From contig PHEO01000002.1 of NCBI GenBank assembly GCA_002841195.1, positions 1 through 49,422 on the forward strand: a stretch of 49,422 nt of DNA. The letters run 5' to 3'. Of the stretch, positions 10,855 through 22,599 are shown piece by piece. A program made the position numbers and the translations under genes. This DNA is from Alphaproteobacteria bacterium HGW-Alphaproteobacteria-11 (lineage in GTDB: Bacteria > Pseudomonadota > Alphaproteobacteria > Parvibaculales > Parvibaculaceae). Below the pieces are notes generated by a model that saw only the letters and a list, made by a program, of their open reading frames with translations, made no database searches and was not told where the DNA came from. Position 1 is the first letter of the stretch; the number at the start of each line of letters is the position of its first letter.

Positions 10855-10961
10855 GCGTTTGAATACCGCACGGCCCCATGCGGGTTCCAAAAGAGAATGC
10901 ACTGCAGCGTTCCCTGAGTCCCAAAAGCCTCGCTTGCTGTGGCCATATTGCCGCATCAACG

Positions 10962-10990
10962 CTTGCGGGGCGTGAAACCCAAACCTATAT
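10962..10990 (+). promoter_or_regulatory. Sigma-32 (RpoH)-type promoter candidate for dnaK
   Basis: CTTG, 18-nt spacer, CCTATAT matches the alphaproteobacterial heat-shock pattern CTTG-N17/18-CYTATNT. Confidence 0.7.
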
Positions 10991-10996
10991 ACAGCG

Positions 10997-11189
10997 CAAC
11001 CGTTTCAACCCCCGGACCCCGGGGGCTTTGAGGGCCCGCCCTTGGGGAGCCCTCGTGCCCGCCGGGACGGACAACCCCTTTTCAGGGGGCCGGTTTCGAC
11101 CGGAAGCGCCCGCACGGGCGCATCCGGAAGACCCAAGCGGGCGCCAGATGAGGCCCGCCCGGCCCGCCGCAACGTGAGGACTACAGACA
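10997..11189 (+). promoter_or_regulatory. Structured dnaK 5' leader (predicted)
   Basis: Consecutive local hairpins at 11009-11025, 11030-11054, 11075-11088, 11090-11103 (CCGGT-TTCG-ACCGG) and 11106-11121. The 5' end is inferred from the candidate promoter. Confidence 0.55.
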
Positions 11190-13115
<1,926 letters not shown>

Positions 13116-13163
13116 TCCGGGGCCTCGAAATGACGCCCTTTTTTCTCACACAAGATGCCGCAC

Positions 13164-13183
13164 GGGCGCGCGCAAGCGCGCCC
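13164..13183 (+). promoter_or_regulatory. Perfect hairpin with GCAA tetraloop between dnaK and dnaJ
   Basis: GGGCGCGC-GCAA-GCGCGCCC, 8-bp perfect stem. Confidence 0.55.
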
Positions 13184-13216
13184 GCGACGGCTGCCCTGCG
13201 GTTACGGTGATCCCCG

Positions 13217-14374
13217 ATGTCGAAACGCGATTTCTACGACGTTCTGGGAGTTGGCCGCGATGCGAGCGCGGACGAGTTGAAGAAAGCCTATCGCAATCTC
13301 GCCAAGAAGCTTCATCCCGACCAGAACCAGGGCGACAAGGAAGCCGAGAAGCGTTTCAAGGAGCTCAACGAGGCCTATGACGCGCTGAAGGACGAGCAGA
13401 GCCGCGCGGCTTACGACCAGTTCGGTCATGCGGCTTTCGACGGCGGGATGGGCGGCATGGGGGCGGGCGCCCGCGGCGGCGCGCGCGGCTTTGCCGGCGG
13501 CGCGTCGATGTCGGACATTTTCGACGATCTCTTCGGCGAGTTCATGGGCGGGCGGCGCGGTCCGCGCGGCGGCGGTGACGGGCGCATGCGCGGTCACGAT
13601 CTGCGTTACAACATGGAGATCGATTTCGAGGAAGCCTTCGAGGGCAAGAAGGCGCAAGTGCGCGTGCCCTCATCGGTCGCCTGCGAGACCTGCAACGGGT
13701 CGGGCGCCGCACCTGGATCGAGCCCCGTCACCTGCACGACATGCCAGGGCCACGGCAAAGTGCGCGCGAGCCAGGGCTTCTTCACCATCGAACGCACCTG
13801 CCCGACCTGTCACGGGCGCGGCCAGACCATCGACAAGCCCTGCACCGCCTGTCACGGACAGGGCCGCGTCGAGAAGGAACGCACGCTGTCGGTCAACATT
13901 CCGGCCGGCGTCGAGGACGGCACACGCATCCGCCTTGCCGGCGAAGGCGAGGCCGGGATGCGCGGCGGGCCGGCGGGCGATCTCTACATCTTCCTTTCGG
14001 TCAAGCCGCACCGGCTTTTCGAGCGCGACGGCGCCGACATTTTCTGCCGCGTCCCGATTTCGATGGTCACCGCCTCGCTTGGCGGCGAGATCGAGGTGCC
14101 GACGCTGGGCGGCAAGAAGGTGAAAGTGAAGGTGCCGGAAGGCGCGCAGACCGGCCGCCAGTTCCGCCTCAAGGGCAAGGGGATGCCGGTCGTCAATTCG
14201 CGCGAGACGGGCGATCTTTATATCCAGATCACGGTCGAGACGCCGGTCAACCTCAACAAGAAACAGAAAGACCTGCTGAAAGAATTCGAAACCGCATCGA
14301 GCGACAGCAACAACCCGGAAAGCTCCGGTTTCTTCGCCAAGGTCAAGGAGTTCTGGGACGGGTTTCAGAACTGA
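13217..14374 (+). CDS. dnaJ: Chaperone DnaJ
   Basis: [36 protein letters not shown]-rich linker; four CxxCxGxG-type zinc motifs. Confidence 0.99.
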   Translation: MSKRDFYDVLGVGRDASADELKKAYRNLAKKLHPDQNQGDKEAEKRFKELNEAYDALKDEQSRAAYDQFGHAAFDGGMGGMGAGARGGARGFAGGASMSDIFDDLFGEFMGGRRGPRGGGDGRMRGHDLRYNMEIDFEEAFEGKKAQVRVPSSVACETCNGSGAAPGSSPVTCTTCQGHGKVRASQGFFTIERTCPTCHGRGQTIDKPCTACHGQGRVEKERTLSVNIPAGVEDGTRIRLAGEGEAGMRGGPAGDLYIFLSVKPHRLFERDGADIFCRVPISMVTASLGGEIEVPTLGGKKVKVKVPEGAQTGRQFRLKGKGMPVVNSRETGDLYIQITVETPVNLNKKQKDLLKEFETASSDSNNPESSGFFAKVKEFWDGFQN

Positions 14375-14396
14375 GGCTTTGCGCTATCCTCGAAAG

Positions 14397-14426
14397 GCCC
14401 CGCCGACATCCCGGCGGGGGCTTTTT
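14397..14426 (+). terminator. Intrinsic terminator after dnaJ
   Basis: GCCCCGCCG-acatcc-CGGCGGGG(G)C followed by TTTTT. Confidence 0.8.
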
Positions 14427-14443
14427 CGTGGGGCCTTCCCGGG

Positions 14444-14782
14444 ATGCAGAATCATCTCCTGCCGGTGGCGCTGCTCGTCGCCTCCAACGTCTTCATGACC
14501 TTTGCCTGGTACTGGCATCTGAAGTTCAGGACCATGCCGATCCTGACGGTCATCCTGATCAGCTGGGGGATTGCGCTTGCCGAATACATGCTGGCGGTGC
14601 CGGCCAACCGGATCGGCTATGCGGTCTATACGGCAGCGCAGCTCAAGACGATCCAGGAAGTCATCACGCTGACGGTTTTCGTCGGATTTTCGGCCTTCTA
14701 TCTCGGGCAGGGGCCGACCTGGAACACCGTCATCGGCTTTTCGCTGATCGCGCTCGGGGCTTATTTCGTCTTCCGGGGGTGA
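14444..14782 (+). CDS. DMT family protein (DUF486)
   Basis: LLVASNVFMTFAWYWHLKF...NRIGYAVYTAAQLKTIQEVITLTVFVGFSAFYLGQ. Confidence 0.85.
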   Translation: MQNHLLPVALLVASNVFMTFAWYWHLKFRTMPILTVILISWGIALAEYMLAVPANRIGYAVYTAAQLKTIQEVITLTVFVGFSAFYLGQGPTWNTVIGFSLIALGAYFVFRG

Positions 14783-14825
14783 TTGCGGGCTGCTATAGAG
14801 CCCCGAACGCTTTGGGATGATCGAC

Positions 14826-15653
14826 ATGGCGGCAGACATCAAGATCGCGGTGACGGGGGCGGGCGGCCGGATGGGCCGAACGCTGATCCGGCTCATCGAC
14901 GAGACGGCGGGGCTCGCGCTTGCCGGCGGCATCGAGGCCGAAGGCTCGGCCCATCTCGGCGCCGATCTCGGCACGCTGGCCGGCCTCGCGCCGCTCGGCC
15001 TTGCCGCGACGGCGGATGCGCTTTCCGTCATCAAGGATGCCGATGCGCTGGTCGATTTTTCGGTGCCGGCGGCGAGCGTCGAATTCGCGGCGCTGACGGC
15101 GCAGGCGCGGATCGTCCATGTGATCGGCACGACCGGCTTCAGCGAAGCCGACGAGGAGCGGATCGCGGCGGCGGCACGGCATGCGACCATCGTCAAGGCC
15201 GGCAATATGAGCCTCGGCGTGAATCTGCTGGCGGCGCTGGTGCGGCAGGCGGCACGCGCGCTCGATGCGTCGTGGGACATCGAAATCGTCGAGATGCACC
15301 ATCGCCACAAGGTCGACGCGCCGTCGGGCACGGCGCTGCTGCTCGGGCAGGCGGCGGCCGAGGGGCGCAATATCGAACTTCGGGACAATTCCGAGCGCGG
15401 GCGCGACGGGCAGACCGGCGCGCGCAAGGAAGGCGCGATCGGCTTTGCCTCGCTTCGCGGCGGCTCCGTCGTCGGCGACCATCAGGTGATCCTTGCCGGC
15501 GAACACGAGCGGATCGTGCTCGGCCACATTGCCGAAGATCGCGGCATCTTCGCGCGCGGCGCGCTGAAGGCGGCGGTCTGGGGGCAGGGCACCAATGGTC
15601 AAGGGAGAGGGCCCGGGCTTTTCAGCATGGCCGACGTGCTCGGCATCGGATAA
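14826..15653 (+). CDS. dapB: 4-hydroxy-tetrahydrodipicolinate reductase
   Basis: [20 protein letters not shown]...[20 protein letters not shown]. Confidence 0.96.
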   Translation: MAADIKIAVTGAGGRMGRTLIRLIDETAGLALAGGIEAEGSAHLGADLGTLAGLAPLGLAATADALSVIKDADALVDFSVPAASVEFAALTAQARIVHVIGTTGFSEADEERIAAAARHATIVKAGNMSLGVNLLAALVRQAARALDASWDIEIVEMHHRHKVDAPSGTALLLGQAAAEGRNIELRDNSERGRDGQTGARKEGAIGFASLRGGSVVGDHQVILAGEHERIVLGHIAEDRGIFARGALKAAVWGQGTNGQGRGPGLFSMADVLGIG

Positions 15654-15683
15654 TCCGTCTTCAGATAAATACGGGAGCGCGAC

Positions 15684-16316
15684 TTGTCGAACCTGCTTGT
15701 GCTTGTCCGCCACGGACAAAGCGAATGGAACAAGAAGAACCTCTTCACCGGCTGGCGCGATCCGGGCCTGACCGAACAGGGGATTGCCGAGGCGCGCGAG
15801 GCGGGCCAGGCGATGAAGGCGCGCGGGCTCGTCTTCGATGTCGCTTTCACCTCGGTGCTGTCGCGGGCGCAGGAAACAAACCGCTTCATGCTGGAGGAAC
15901 TCGGGCAGGCGAATGTCGAGATCGTCGAGGATCAGGCACTCAACGAGCGCGACTATGGCGATCTGTCGGGCCTCAACAAGGACGACGCGCGCGAGAAATG
16001 GGGCGAGGAGCAGGTACATATCTGGCGGCGCTCCTATGACGTGCCGCCGCCGGGCGGCGAAAGCCTGAAAATGACCGCCGAGCGCGTGCTGCCCTACTAC
16101 GAAAAGGTCATCCGCCCGCGCGTGCTGAAGGGCGAGCGGGTGCTGGTCGCCGCGCATGGCAACTCACTTCGCGCGCTGGTGATGCTGCTCGACAAGCTGA
16201 CGCAGGAACAGGTGCTGGCGCTCAACATCGCGACCGGCGCGCCGATCGTTTATGAGCTGGACGACAAGGGCGAAGTGCTGAAGAAGGAAATGCTGATCGA
16301 GCGCGAGGCGCACTAG
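15684..16316 (+). CDS. gpmA: 2,3-bisphosphoglycerate-dependent phosphoglycerate mutase
   Basis: [30 protein letters not shown]...[15 protein letters not shown] start likely. Confidence 0.95.
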   Translation: MSNLLVLVRHGQSEWNKKNLFTGWRDPGLTEQGIAEAREAGQAMKARGLVFDVAFTSVLSRAQETNRFMLEELGQANVEIVEDQALNERDYGDLSGLNKDDAREKWGEEQVHIWRRSYDVPPPGGESLKMTAERVLPYYEKVIRPRVLKGERVLVAAHGNSLRALVMLLDKLTQEQVLALNIATGAPIVYELDDKGEVLKKEMLIEREAH

Positions 16317-16397
16317 AGTCGTTGTTTTGTCGCGTTTCCGGACGGTGAACCGCCTCCTTTGAATTGTAAGGAGGCACTTCACCTGGAAACACTCTAG
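16313..16397. repeat. Long imperfect palindromic intergenic element
   Basis: Nested arms CTAGAGT/ACTCTAG, GTTTCC/GGAAAC, GGTGAA/TTCACC and GCCTCCTT/AAGGAGGC. Confidence 0.8.
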
Positions 16398-16915
16398 ACC
16401 GGACGCGCGGTTCTTTGCGCGGCAAGGGCCGCCTCGAGCGCGCGGGCGAAATCTCGCCGTTCGGGTGCCGACAGGAAAGACGCGACCTCGAGCGTCCGGC
16501 CGTGGCTCAGCAGATGAAGATGGGTCGACTTGTCGGGATTTTCCTTCAGCGCGAGGCGCACCCAGTAGGGCTGGAAGCTGAAGGCGCGGGCGCGGCCTTT
16601 GGCATCGACGCGGCGGACGCGCAATTCCCCGTCCGACAATTGCACCGTTTCATGGGCGCGCGCCGCGCGGTAGTTGGCGCGGAAGGCCCACCAGACCAGC
16701 AGCACCTCCAGGCCGCAAAAGCCGAGCACCGGCCAGGCGCCTTTCGCCATGAAGAACGCGCCGGCGGTGAAATTGACCGCCGCGACGATGCCGATGACGA
16801 TGAAGAAGCCCTTGCGCGACAGTGAGCGGTGCGGCGTAAGCAGCGCGTTGAAATAGAGCGGCGGCGCGAGCGGCGCGGCGGGAGCGTCGGCGGGTCGGGC
16901 GATGGCGGCGGTCAT
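16394..16915 (-). CDS. DUF2244 membrane protein
   Basis: LYFNALLTPHRSLSRKGFFIVIG...RAHETVQLSDGELRVRRVDAKG...WVRLALKE. Confidence 0.8.
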   Translation of the reverse strand: MTAAIARPADAPAAPLAPPLYFNALLTPHRSLSRKGFFIVIGIVAAVNFTAGAFFMAKGAWPVLGFCGLEVLLVWWAFRANYRAARAHETVQLSDGELRVRRVDAKGRARAFSFQPYWVRLALKENPDKSTHLHLLSHGRTLEVASFLSAPERRDFARALEAALAAQRTARPV

Positions 16916-16997
16916 GGGCCGACGTTAGATCGCCGCGGCGTCGCCTGCAATGCGGCCTTGCGGCGCGGGCGCGTTATGGCCAAAGTCACGGGCAATC

Positions 16998-17642
16998 ATG
17001 CCGATGAAGAAGCCTGAAATCGAAGAGTTTTTCCGCCGCCTTTCGGCCGCCCTGCCGGCGCCGGAAACGGAACTCAAATATATCAATACCTATACACTGC
17101 TTGTGGCCGTGGTGCTGTCGGCGCAGGCGACCGATGTCGGCGTCAACAAGGCGACCGAGAAGCTTTTCAAGATCGCCGACACGCCGCAAAAAATGCTGAA
17201 GATCGGCGAGGCGGGGCTGACGCAGCACATCAAGACCATCGGGCTCTACCGCAACAAGGCCAAAAACGTCATCGCGCTGTCGCGGCTGCTGATCGAGCGG
17301 CATGGCAGCGTGGTGCCGCGCGACCGCGAAGCGCTGCAGGCGCTGCCCGGCGTCGGCCGCAAGACCGCCAATGTGGTGCTCAACGTTGCTTTCGGCGAAC
17401 CGACCATTGCGGTCGACACGCATATCTTCCGCGTCTCGAACCGGACCGGCCTTGCGCCCGGCAAGGATGTGCTGGCGGTCGAGCTGAAGCTCGAAAAGGC
17501 CGTGCCGGCGAAATACCGCTTGCATGCGCATCACTGGCTGATCCTGCATGGGCGCTATGTCTGCAAGGCGCGCAAGCCCGATTGCCCGGCCTGCGCCGTT
17601 GCCGATCTCTGCCAGTTCAAGGCGAAGACGACCGCCGCCTGA
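16998..17642 (+). CDS. nth: Endonuclease III
   Basis: YTLLVAVVLSAQATDVGVNKATEKLF...LPGVGRKTANVVLN...VDTHIFRVSNRTG; terminal CxxxxxxCxxCxxxxxC iron-sulfur motif. Confidence 0.96.
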   Translation: MPMKKPEIEEFFRRLSAALPAPETELKYINTYTLLVAVVLSAQATDVGVNKATEKLFKIADTPQKMLKIGEAGLTQHIKTIGLYRNKAKNVIALSRLLIERHGSVVPRDREALQALPGVGRKTANVVLNVAFGEPTIAVDTHIFRVSNRTGLAPGKDVLAVELKLEKAVPAKYRLHAHHWLILHGRYVCKARKPDCPACAVADLCQFKAKTTAA

Positions 17643-17645
17643 CCT

Positions 17646-18023
17646 TCACGACATCGGCGTGTTGCGCCGGGCCATCACCGCCGCGAGACAAGCCGATTTG
17701 TCGGCCGCGCCGCCTTCGAGCCTGCGGGCATCGACATGCCGCGCGCCGAGCGCGCCGGACGGCGTCTTGTAGAAATAGACGAAGAGACTGCAATCGCCGC
17801 CGGCATATTGCCAGACCTCGGCCTCAGGTTCGCTGCGGCGGAAATCCGGCGCGCCGAGGCGCGCGGAAATAGCCGACGGCGCCGCGCCGACAAGGCTTGC
17901 CGGCGTCAACCCGCCCGGCGGAAGCGCCGCCATGGCGCCGCCGCGCGCATCGATGCCGGTGCGGGGCGCCGTTTCGCAGGCGGCAAGCAGCAGAGGCAGC
18001 AGCACGATCAGAACGCGCTTCAT
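17646..18023 (-). CDS. Small conserved lipoprotein
   Basis: MKRVLIVLLPLLLAACETAPRTG lipobox; the ORF ends 3 bp from the nth stop. Confidence 0.7.
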   Translation of the reverse strand: MKRVLIVLLPLLLAACETAPRTGIDARGGAMAALPPGGLTPASLVGAAPSAISARLGAPDFRRSEPEAEVWQYAGGDCSLFVYFYKTPSGALGARHVDARRLEGGAADKSACLAAVMARRNTPMS

Positions 18024-18691
18024 GCAAAGCCCTCCGGGTTGGCGATTTTCTTGTAGGTGTGGACCATCAGGATGGTGCCGAAGAGCGGCGCGAAAAGATT
18101 GAGCACGGGCACGGTCGCAAAGAAGGCGACAATGACGCCGGCGGCGAACACGCGGCCGCGATGCTGGCGGCGAAATGCCGTCGCGGCGGCGGGGTCCATG
18201 TGCCGCAGCGCCACCAGCTCGAAATATTCGCGGCCGAGCAGGTAGCCATTGACGATCCAGAAGAGAAAGATATTGACGACCGGGATCAGATAGAACGGAA
18301 GCACCAGCAGGTTGACCGCGATCAGCACGGCGGTGAAACGCAGCGCAATGACAAGCGACTGCCAGAAGGACTGGTCGCTGCCCGGCGGATCGGACGGATA
18401 GGCGGTCTCTTCGGTGCGCGCGGCGACGTTTTCGAGGAAGAGGCCGGCGACCAGCGACACCGCCGGATGCACCAGCGGGATCAGCACGATGACGGCGAGG
18501 AAGCGCGCGGCGATGGAAACGACGGTGTCGATCCAGCCGATGCCGAATTCGGGCAGCGCGGCAAGCGACCATTGCAGCCCGGCGCCCAACAGCGCCAGCA
18601 CCAGCAACGTCAACCCCAGCGACAGCCACATGACGCGGCGGTAGGGGGCGGAAAAGGTTTCCCGCAAGGCACGCGCGGCATCGGACAGCAT
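18020..18691 (-). CDS. EI24-domain (CysZ-like) membrane protein
   Basis: Multi-pass protein; LSDAARALRETFSAPYRRVMWLSLGLTLL...VNIFLFWIVNGYLLGREYFELVALRHM. Confidence 0.8.
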   Translation of the reverse strand: MLSDAARALRETFSAPYRRVMWLSLGLTLLVLALLGAGLQWSLAALPEFGIGWIDTVVSIAARFLAVIVLIPLVHPAVSLVAGLFLENVAARTEETAYPSDPPGSDQSFWQSLVIALRFTAVLIAVNLLVLPFYLIPVVNIFLFWIVNGYLLGREYFELVALRHMDPAAATAFRRQHRGRVFAAGVIVAFFATVPVLNLFAPLFGTILMVHTYKKIANPEGFA

Positions 18692-18824
18692 TCCCGTAAA
18701 TCCTCATGCATCGCCGATCGGCGCAAACTTTGTCGGTCGGCATTCGACAGAATGCCCGGACGCGCCGAATGGGTCGAGACGCAATATCGCAACCGGGCCA
18801 ATATGTCCGCAGAGGACCGCGGTT

Positions 18825-18853
18825 TTGGACATATGGAGCAGGTTCCCTATACT
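18825..18853 (+). promoter_or_regulatory. Promoter candidate of the pfkB-family gene
   Basis: TTGGAC, 17-nt spacer, TATACT; the -35 overlaps the right arm of an inverted repeat at 18801-18834. Confidence 0.65.
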
Positions 18854-18897
18854 CCGGCCCCGAACCCCTCCCCGAACTTCAGTTAAATCCGAGGACC

Positions 18898-19893
18898 ATG
18901 ACCGATCTCAAATATGACGTTGCCGGCATCGGCAATGCGCTGGTCGACGTTATCGCCGACGCCGACGACAAATTCCTGACCGCCAACGGCATCGAGAAAG
19001 GCTCGATGACGCTGATCGACGACAAGCGCGCCGACGATCTTTATGGCCGCATGGGCCAGGCGGTCGAAATGTCGGGCGGCTCCTGCGCCAACACGATTGC
19101 GGGGCTCGCCTCGTTCGGCGGCAAGGGCGCGTTTTTCGGCAAGGTCAAACGCGACCAGCTCGGCGACGTCTTCATGCACGATATCGCGGCGCTCGGCGCC
19201 GATTTCCCGGCAAAGCCCGCAAGCGCCGGCGCGCCGACCGGACGCTGCCTGATCCTTGTGACGCCCGATGCGCAGCGCAGCATGAACACGTTTCTCGGCG
19301 CGGCGCAGAAACTCGGGCCCGATGACATCGACGAGGCGACGATCCGCGCTGCCGCGATCACCTATATGGAAGGCTATCTGTGGGACCAGCCTGACGCCAA
19401 GCAAGCCTTCCTCAAGGCCGCGAAAACCGCGCATGATGCCGGACGTCTCGTCTCGCTGACGCTGTCGGACAGTTTCTGCGTCGACCGCTACCGCGACGAG
19501 TTCCGCCGCCTGGCCAAGGACGAAGTCGACCTGCTGTTTGCCAACGAGGCCGAAATCCTGTCGCTCTACCAGACGGATGTTTTCGACGAGGCGCTGCAGA
19601 AGGTGCGCGCCGACTGCAAGTTCGCGGCGCTGACGCGCTCGGAAGCCGGCGCGGTTATCGTTGCCGATGGCGAGGTGCATGTGGTCGATGCCGACAAGGT
19701 CGCGAAAGTCGTCGACACGACCGGCGCCGGCGATCTCTTCGCCGCCGGTTTCCTCTACGGGCTGACGCGCGGCAAGGACCCGGTGACATGCGGCCGCCTC
19801 GGCGCGCTTGCCGCCGCCGAAGTCATCTCGCATTACGGACCGCGGCCGCAGGTTTCGCTGGCGAAACTCGCGAAGGAGAAGGGGCTCGTCTGA
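18898..19893 (+). CDS. PfkB-family carbohydrate/adenosine kinase
   Basis: GIGNALVDVIADADDKFL...GGSCANTIAGLASFGGKGAFFGKVKRDQLG...DTTGAGDLFAAGFLYGL. Confidence 0.93.
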   Translation: MTDLKYDVAGIGNALVDVIADADDKFLTANGIEKGSMTLIDDKRADDLYGRMGQAVEMSGGSCANTIAGLASFGGKGAFFGKVKRDQLGDVFMHDIAALGADFPAKPASAGAPTGRCLILVTPDAQRSMNTFLGAAQKLGPDDIDEATIRAAAITYMEGYLWDQPDAKQAFLKAAKTAHDAGRLVSLTLSDSFCVDRYRDEFRRLAKDEVDLLFANEAEILSLYQTDVFDEALQKVRADCKFAALTRSEAGAVIVADGEVHVVDADKVAKVVDTTGAGDLFAAGFLYGLTRGKDPVTCGRLGALAAAEVISHYGPRPQVSLAKLAKEKGLV

Positions 19894-19896
19894 GCT

Positions 19897-20856
19897 TCAG
19901 ATCTTCCTGAGAAACACGTCGCGGATGCGGTGGTCGTCGCCCTTGCGCAGGATCAGGTCGGCGCGCTGGCGCGTCGGCAGGATGTTCTTGTGGAGGTTCG
20001 CGAGGTTGATCGAGGTCCAGATCGAGTCCGCCGTTTCGATAGCCTCGTCTTCGGTAAGCTTCGAATATCGATGGAAATAGGCGGCCGGGTCCTTGAAGGA
20101 GGTCCGGCGCAAGCTCATGAAGCGTTCGATAAACCAGCGCCGGATCGCTTCCTCGTCGGCGTCGAGATAGATCGAGAAGTCGAAGAAGTCCGAGACGAAG
20201 GGTTGCGGCTCGTCGCCGTCGGCCGACTTCCAGGGCTGCAACACGTTGAGCCCCTCGACGATCAGAATGTCCGGCTGATCGACCGTAATCGTTTCGCCGG
20301 GCAGAATGTCATAGGTGAAATGCGAATAGACCGGCGCTTCGACGTGGGGCGAGCCGGCCTTCACGTCGGACAGAAAGCGCAACAGGCGTTTGATGTCGAA
20401 GCTTTCGGGAAAGCCCTTGCGCTGCATCAGTCCGCGTTCCTCGAGCACCCTCGTCGGATAGAGGAAGCCGTCGGTGGTGATGAGATCGACCTTCGGATGA
20501 TTGGGCCAGCGCGCCAGAAGCGTGCGCAGGATACGCGCCGTGGTCGATTTGCCGGACGCGACGGAGCCGGCGACACCGACGATATAGGGCACCTTGTCCT
20601 GTTCGCGGCCGAGAAAGTCGGAGGTGACGCGGTAAAGCTCCTGCGTCTCGCCGACATAGAGATTGAGCAGGCGCGACAGCGGCAGAAAAATTTCCGACAC
20701 TTCGTCGAGCGAGATGCGTTCACCGAAGCCGCGCAGTTCTTCGAGTTCCGCTTCCGAAAGCGGCAGCGGCGTGTCCTTGCGCAAATCGCCCCAGGCTTGC
20801 GAGGTGAAGTGGCGAAAGGGCGATAGAAGCGTGGTGTCGGTGCCGCTCAAAGGCAT
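19897..20856 (-). CDS. coaA: Type I pantothenate kinase
   Basis: [21 protein letters not shown]...[30 protein letters not shown]. Confidence 0.95.
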   Translation of the reverse strand: MPLSGTDTTLLSPFRHFTSQAWGDLRKDTPLPLSEAELEELRGFGERISLDEVSEIFLPLSRLLNLYVGETQELYRVTSDFLGREQDKVPYIVGVAGSVASGKSTTARILRTLLARWPNHPKVDLITTDGFLYPTRVLEERGLMQRKGFPESFDIKRLLRFLSDVKAGSPHVEAPVYSHFTYDILPGETITVDQPDILIVEGLNVLQPWKSADGDEPQPFVSDFFDFSIYLDADEEAIRRWFIERFMSLRRTSFKDPAAYFHRYSKLTEDEAIETADSIWTSINLANLHKNILPTRQRADLILRKGDDHRIRDVFLRKI

Positions 20857-20887
20857 GGGCCGGTTTCCGCTACGGAGTTCAACGAGA

Positions 20888-21217
20888 TCAAGTCGGTTGT
20901 CTGGCTGCTTTTTCGTCGAGGCCGGACCGGCCTTCGCGCCGCGCCAGCTCGGCATAGACATCGGCAGGGTCAATCTCGAGTGCGGCGAGAAGCACCAGCC
21001 AGTGATAAAGGAGGTCGGCGCTTTCGGCGATGGTCGCTTCGGCATCGCCCTGCGTCGCCGCGATCACCGTTTCAACCGCCTCCTCGCCGAGCTTCCGGGC
21101 ACAGACGGGTACGCCGCCGGCCAGAAGCTTCGCCGTCCATGACGAAGCGGCATCGGCGCCCTTGCGGGCGGCGATCGTCGCGAATAGTCGGTCGAGTTGG
21201 CTGGCATCTGCGGCCAT
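20888..21217 (-). CDS. hisE: Phosphoribosyl-ATP pyrophosphatase
   Basis: [47 protein letters not shown]...[13 protein letters not shown]. Confidence 0.93.
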   Translation of the reverse strand: MAADASQLDRLFATIAARKGADAASSWTAKLLAGGVPVCARKLGEEAVETVIAATQGDAEATIAESADLLYHWLVLLAALEIDPADVYAELARREGRSGLDEKAARQPT

Positions 21218-21335
21218 GCGCGGGCAGGCTCCGGAAGCGTTAACACAATCCGGCGGAGCCCCGAAACGGCGCCCGCGCGGCGGCTTTGCGTAGCAGATTT
21301 GGGCCCCGGAGGCCAGCAGCAGGGCGGTCGGCGGA

Positions 21336-22430
21336 CTAGAGCCGGGTCGAAAGGCTCGTTCCGGACAATTCGCCGGTTTTGGCGCCGTCGCGGCGGGCAT
21401 CCTTCATGTCGGCACCGCGCAGATCGGCGCCGCGAAGATCGGCACCCAGAAGATTGGCGCGCAACAGAATCGCATCGGTGAAATCGGCCGCGGCCAGAAA
21501 GGCATTCTCGAAATTGACGTCGGCAAGAATTGTTTCGCGAAACAACGCCCCGGCGAGCACCGCACGCGAGAAGTCGGTGCGCGACAGGTCCATGCGGGCA
21601 AAGTCGGCGCGGTGACCCTTTTGCTGACCGGTCTGGATCCAGAGCATGTGATCGGCCAGCACCTTCGCCATGCGTTCGGGCCCCGGTGCCGTGCGCGGCT
21701 TCACCGCGCGCATCATGTCGCCACGCGAAGCCGTCGCCTCATCGAGAACGGCGCGGCGGAAATCGGCATCGGCGAGGTTGGCGCCCGACAGTTCGACGCC
21801 CTTCAATTCGGCACCGGCGAAACTCGCGCCGCGCAGATCGGCGCCCTGGAGGCACGCACCCGATATCGCCGCGCCTTCGAAATCGGCGTCGAGCAGTTTG
21901 CATTCGGTCATGTTGGTGCCGTACATGCGCGCACCGCGGAAGCTCGAATTTTCCTTGCCGACCGGCGCGGAAGCGCCCCGGCGAATGACGGCGCCGCGGC
22001 GCAGATCGGCGCCTTCGAGACGCGCGCCTTCGAGCTCGGCGTTTTCGAACTGCGCACCGCGCAGGTCGGCGCGTGTGAAATCGGTGCGGGTCATGTTGGC
22101 GGCATCGAAATTGGCACTGAAGAGATTGGCGCCGGCGAAACGTGAATCCTCCAGATTGGCGCCGGTAAAGTCGCAACCGATGAAATGTCCATGCGAGAAA
22201 TTGAGATTGCGGAAGTCGAGACCTGAAAGATCGCATTCCTTCATGATGACGCACCAGCCATTGGGCACGCCTTTCAGATAGCGCGTGTGGAGATCGTTCA
22301 GGCGTTTCAGCGCTTCCTGGCTGATGCGCCGGCCGATGATGGCATGCGGCTCGCCCGACGATTTGCGCTCCGGCGCGGGCTCGCGCTCGATCGCAACCAT
22401 TCGCGGCGCATTGCTCGAACTCTCGGACAT
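21336..22430 (-). CDS. Pentapeptide-repeat protein
   Basis: Two blocks of A(D/N)LXX repeats (GANLEDSRFAGANLFSANFDAANMTRTDFTRADLRGAQFENAELEGARLEGADL and ...NLLGADLRGADLRGADMKDA). Confidence 0.9.
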   Translation of the reverse strand: MSESSSNAPRMVAIEREPAPERKSSGEPHAIIGRRISQEALKRLNDLHTRYLKGVPNGWCVIMKECDLSGLDFRNLNFSHGHFIGCDFTGANLEDSRFAGANLFSANFDAANMTRTDFTRADLRGAQFENAELEGARLEGADLRRGAVIRRGASAPVGKENSSFRGARMYGTNMTECKLLDADFEGAAISGACLQGADLRGASFAGAELKGVELSGANLADADFRRAVLDEATASRGDMMRAVKPRTAPGPERMAKVLADHMLWIQTGQQKGHRADFARMDLSRTDFSRAVLAGALFRETILADVNFENAFLAAADFTDAILLRANLLGADLRGADLRGADMKDARRDGAKTGELSGTSLSTRL

Positions 22431-22599
22431 CGATACACGACCCTCGCATGCAACTCGCCGCGCGACGCGCGGCGTTCAACCCGGACCGCGATGCTAGCCC
22501 GGCTCTTTTCACATTTGCTTAACGGTGCGGTGCAATCGGTCGAAAAGTCGCGAAATCGAAGTTTTTTCGTCGTGCCGCTTCGGGACAACGGCGCGGCGT

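Noticed and set aside
21400-22200. Regular short repeats such as gcgcagatcggcgcc, possible CRISPR-like or satellite array
   Set aside because: The 15-nt period is explained by pentapeptide coding repeats; no uniform repeats with unique spacers.
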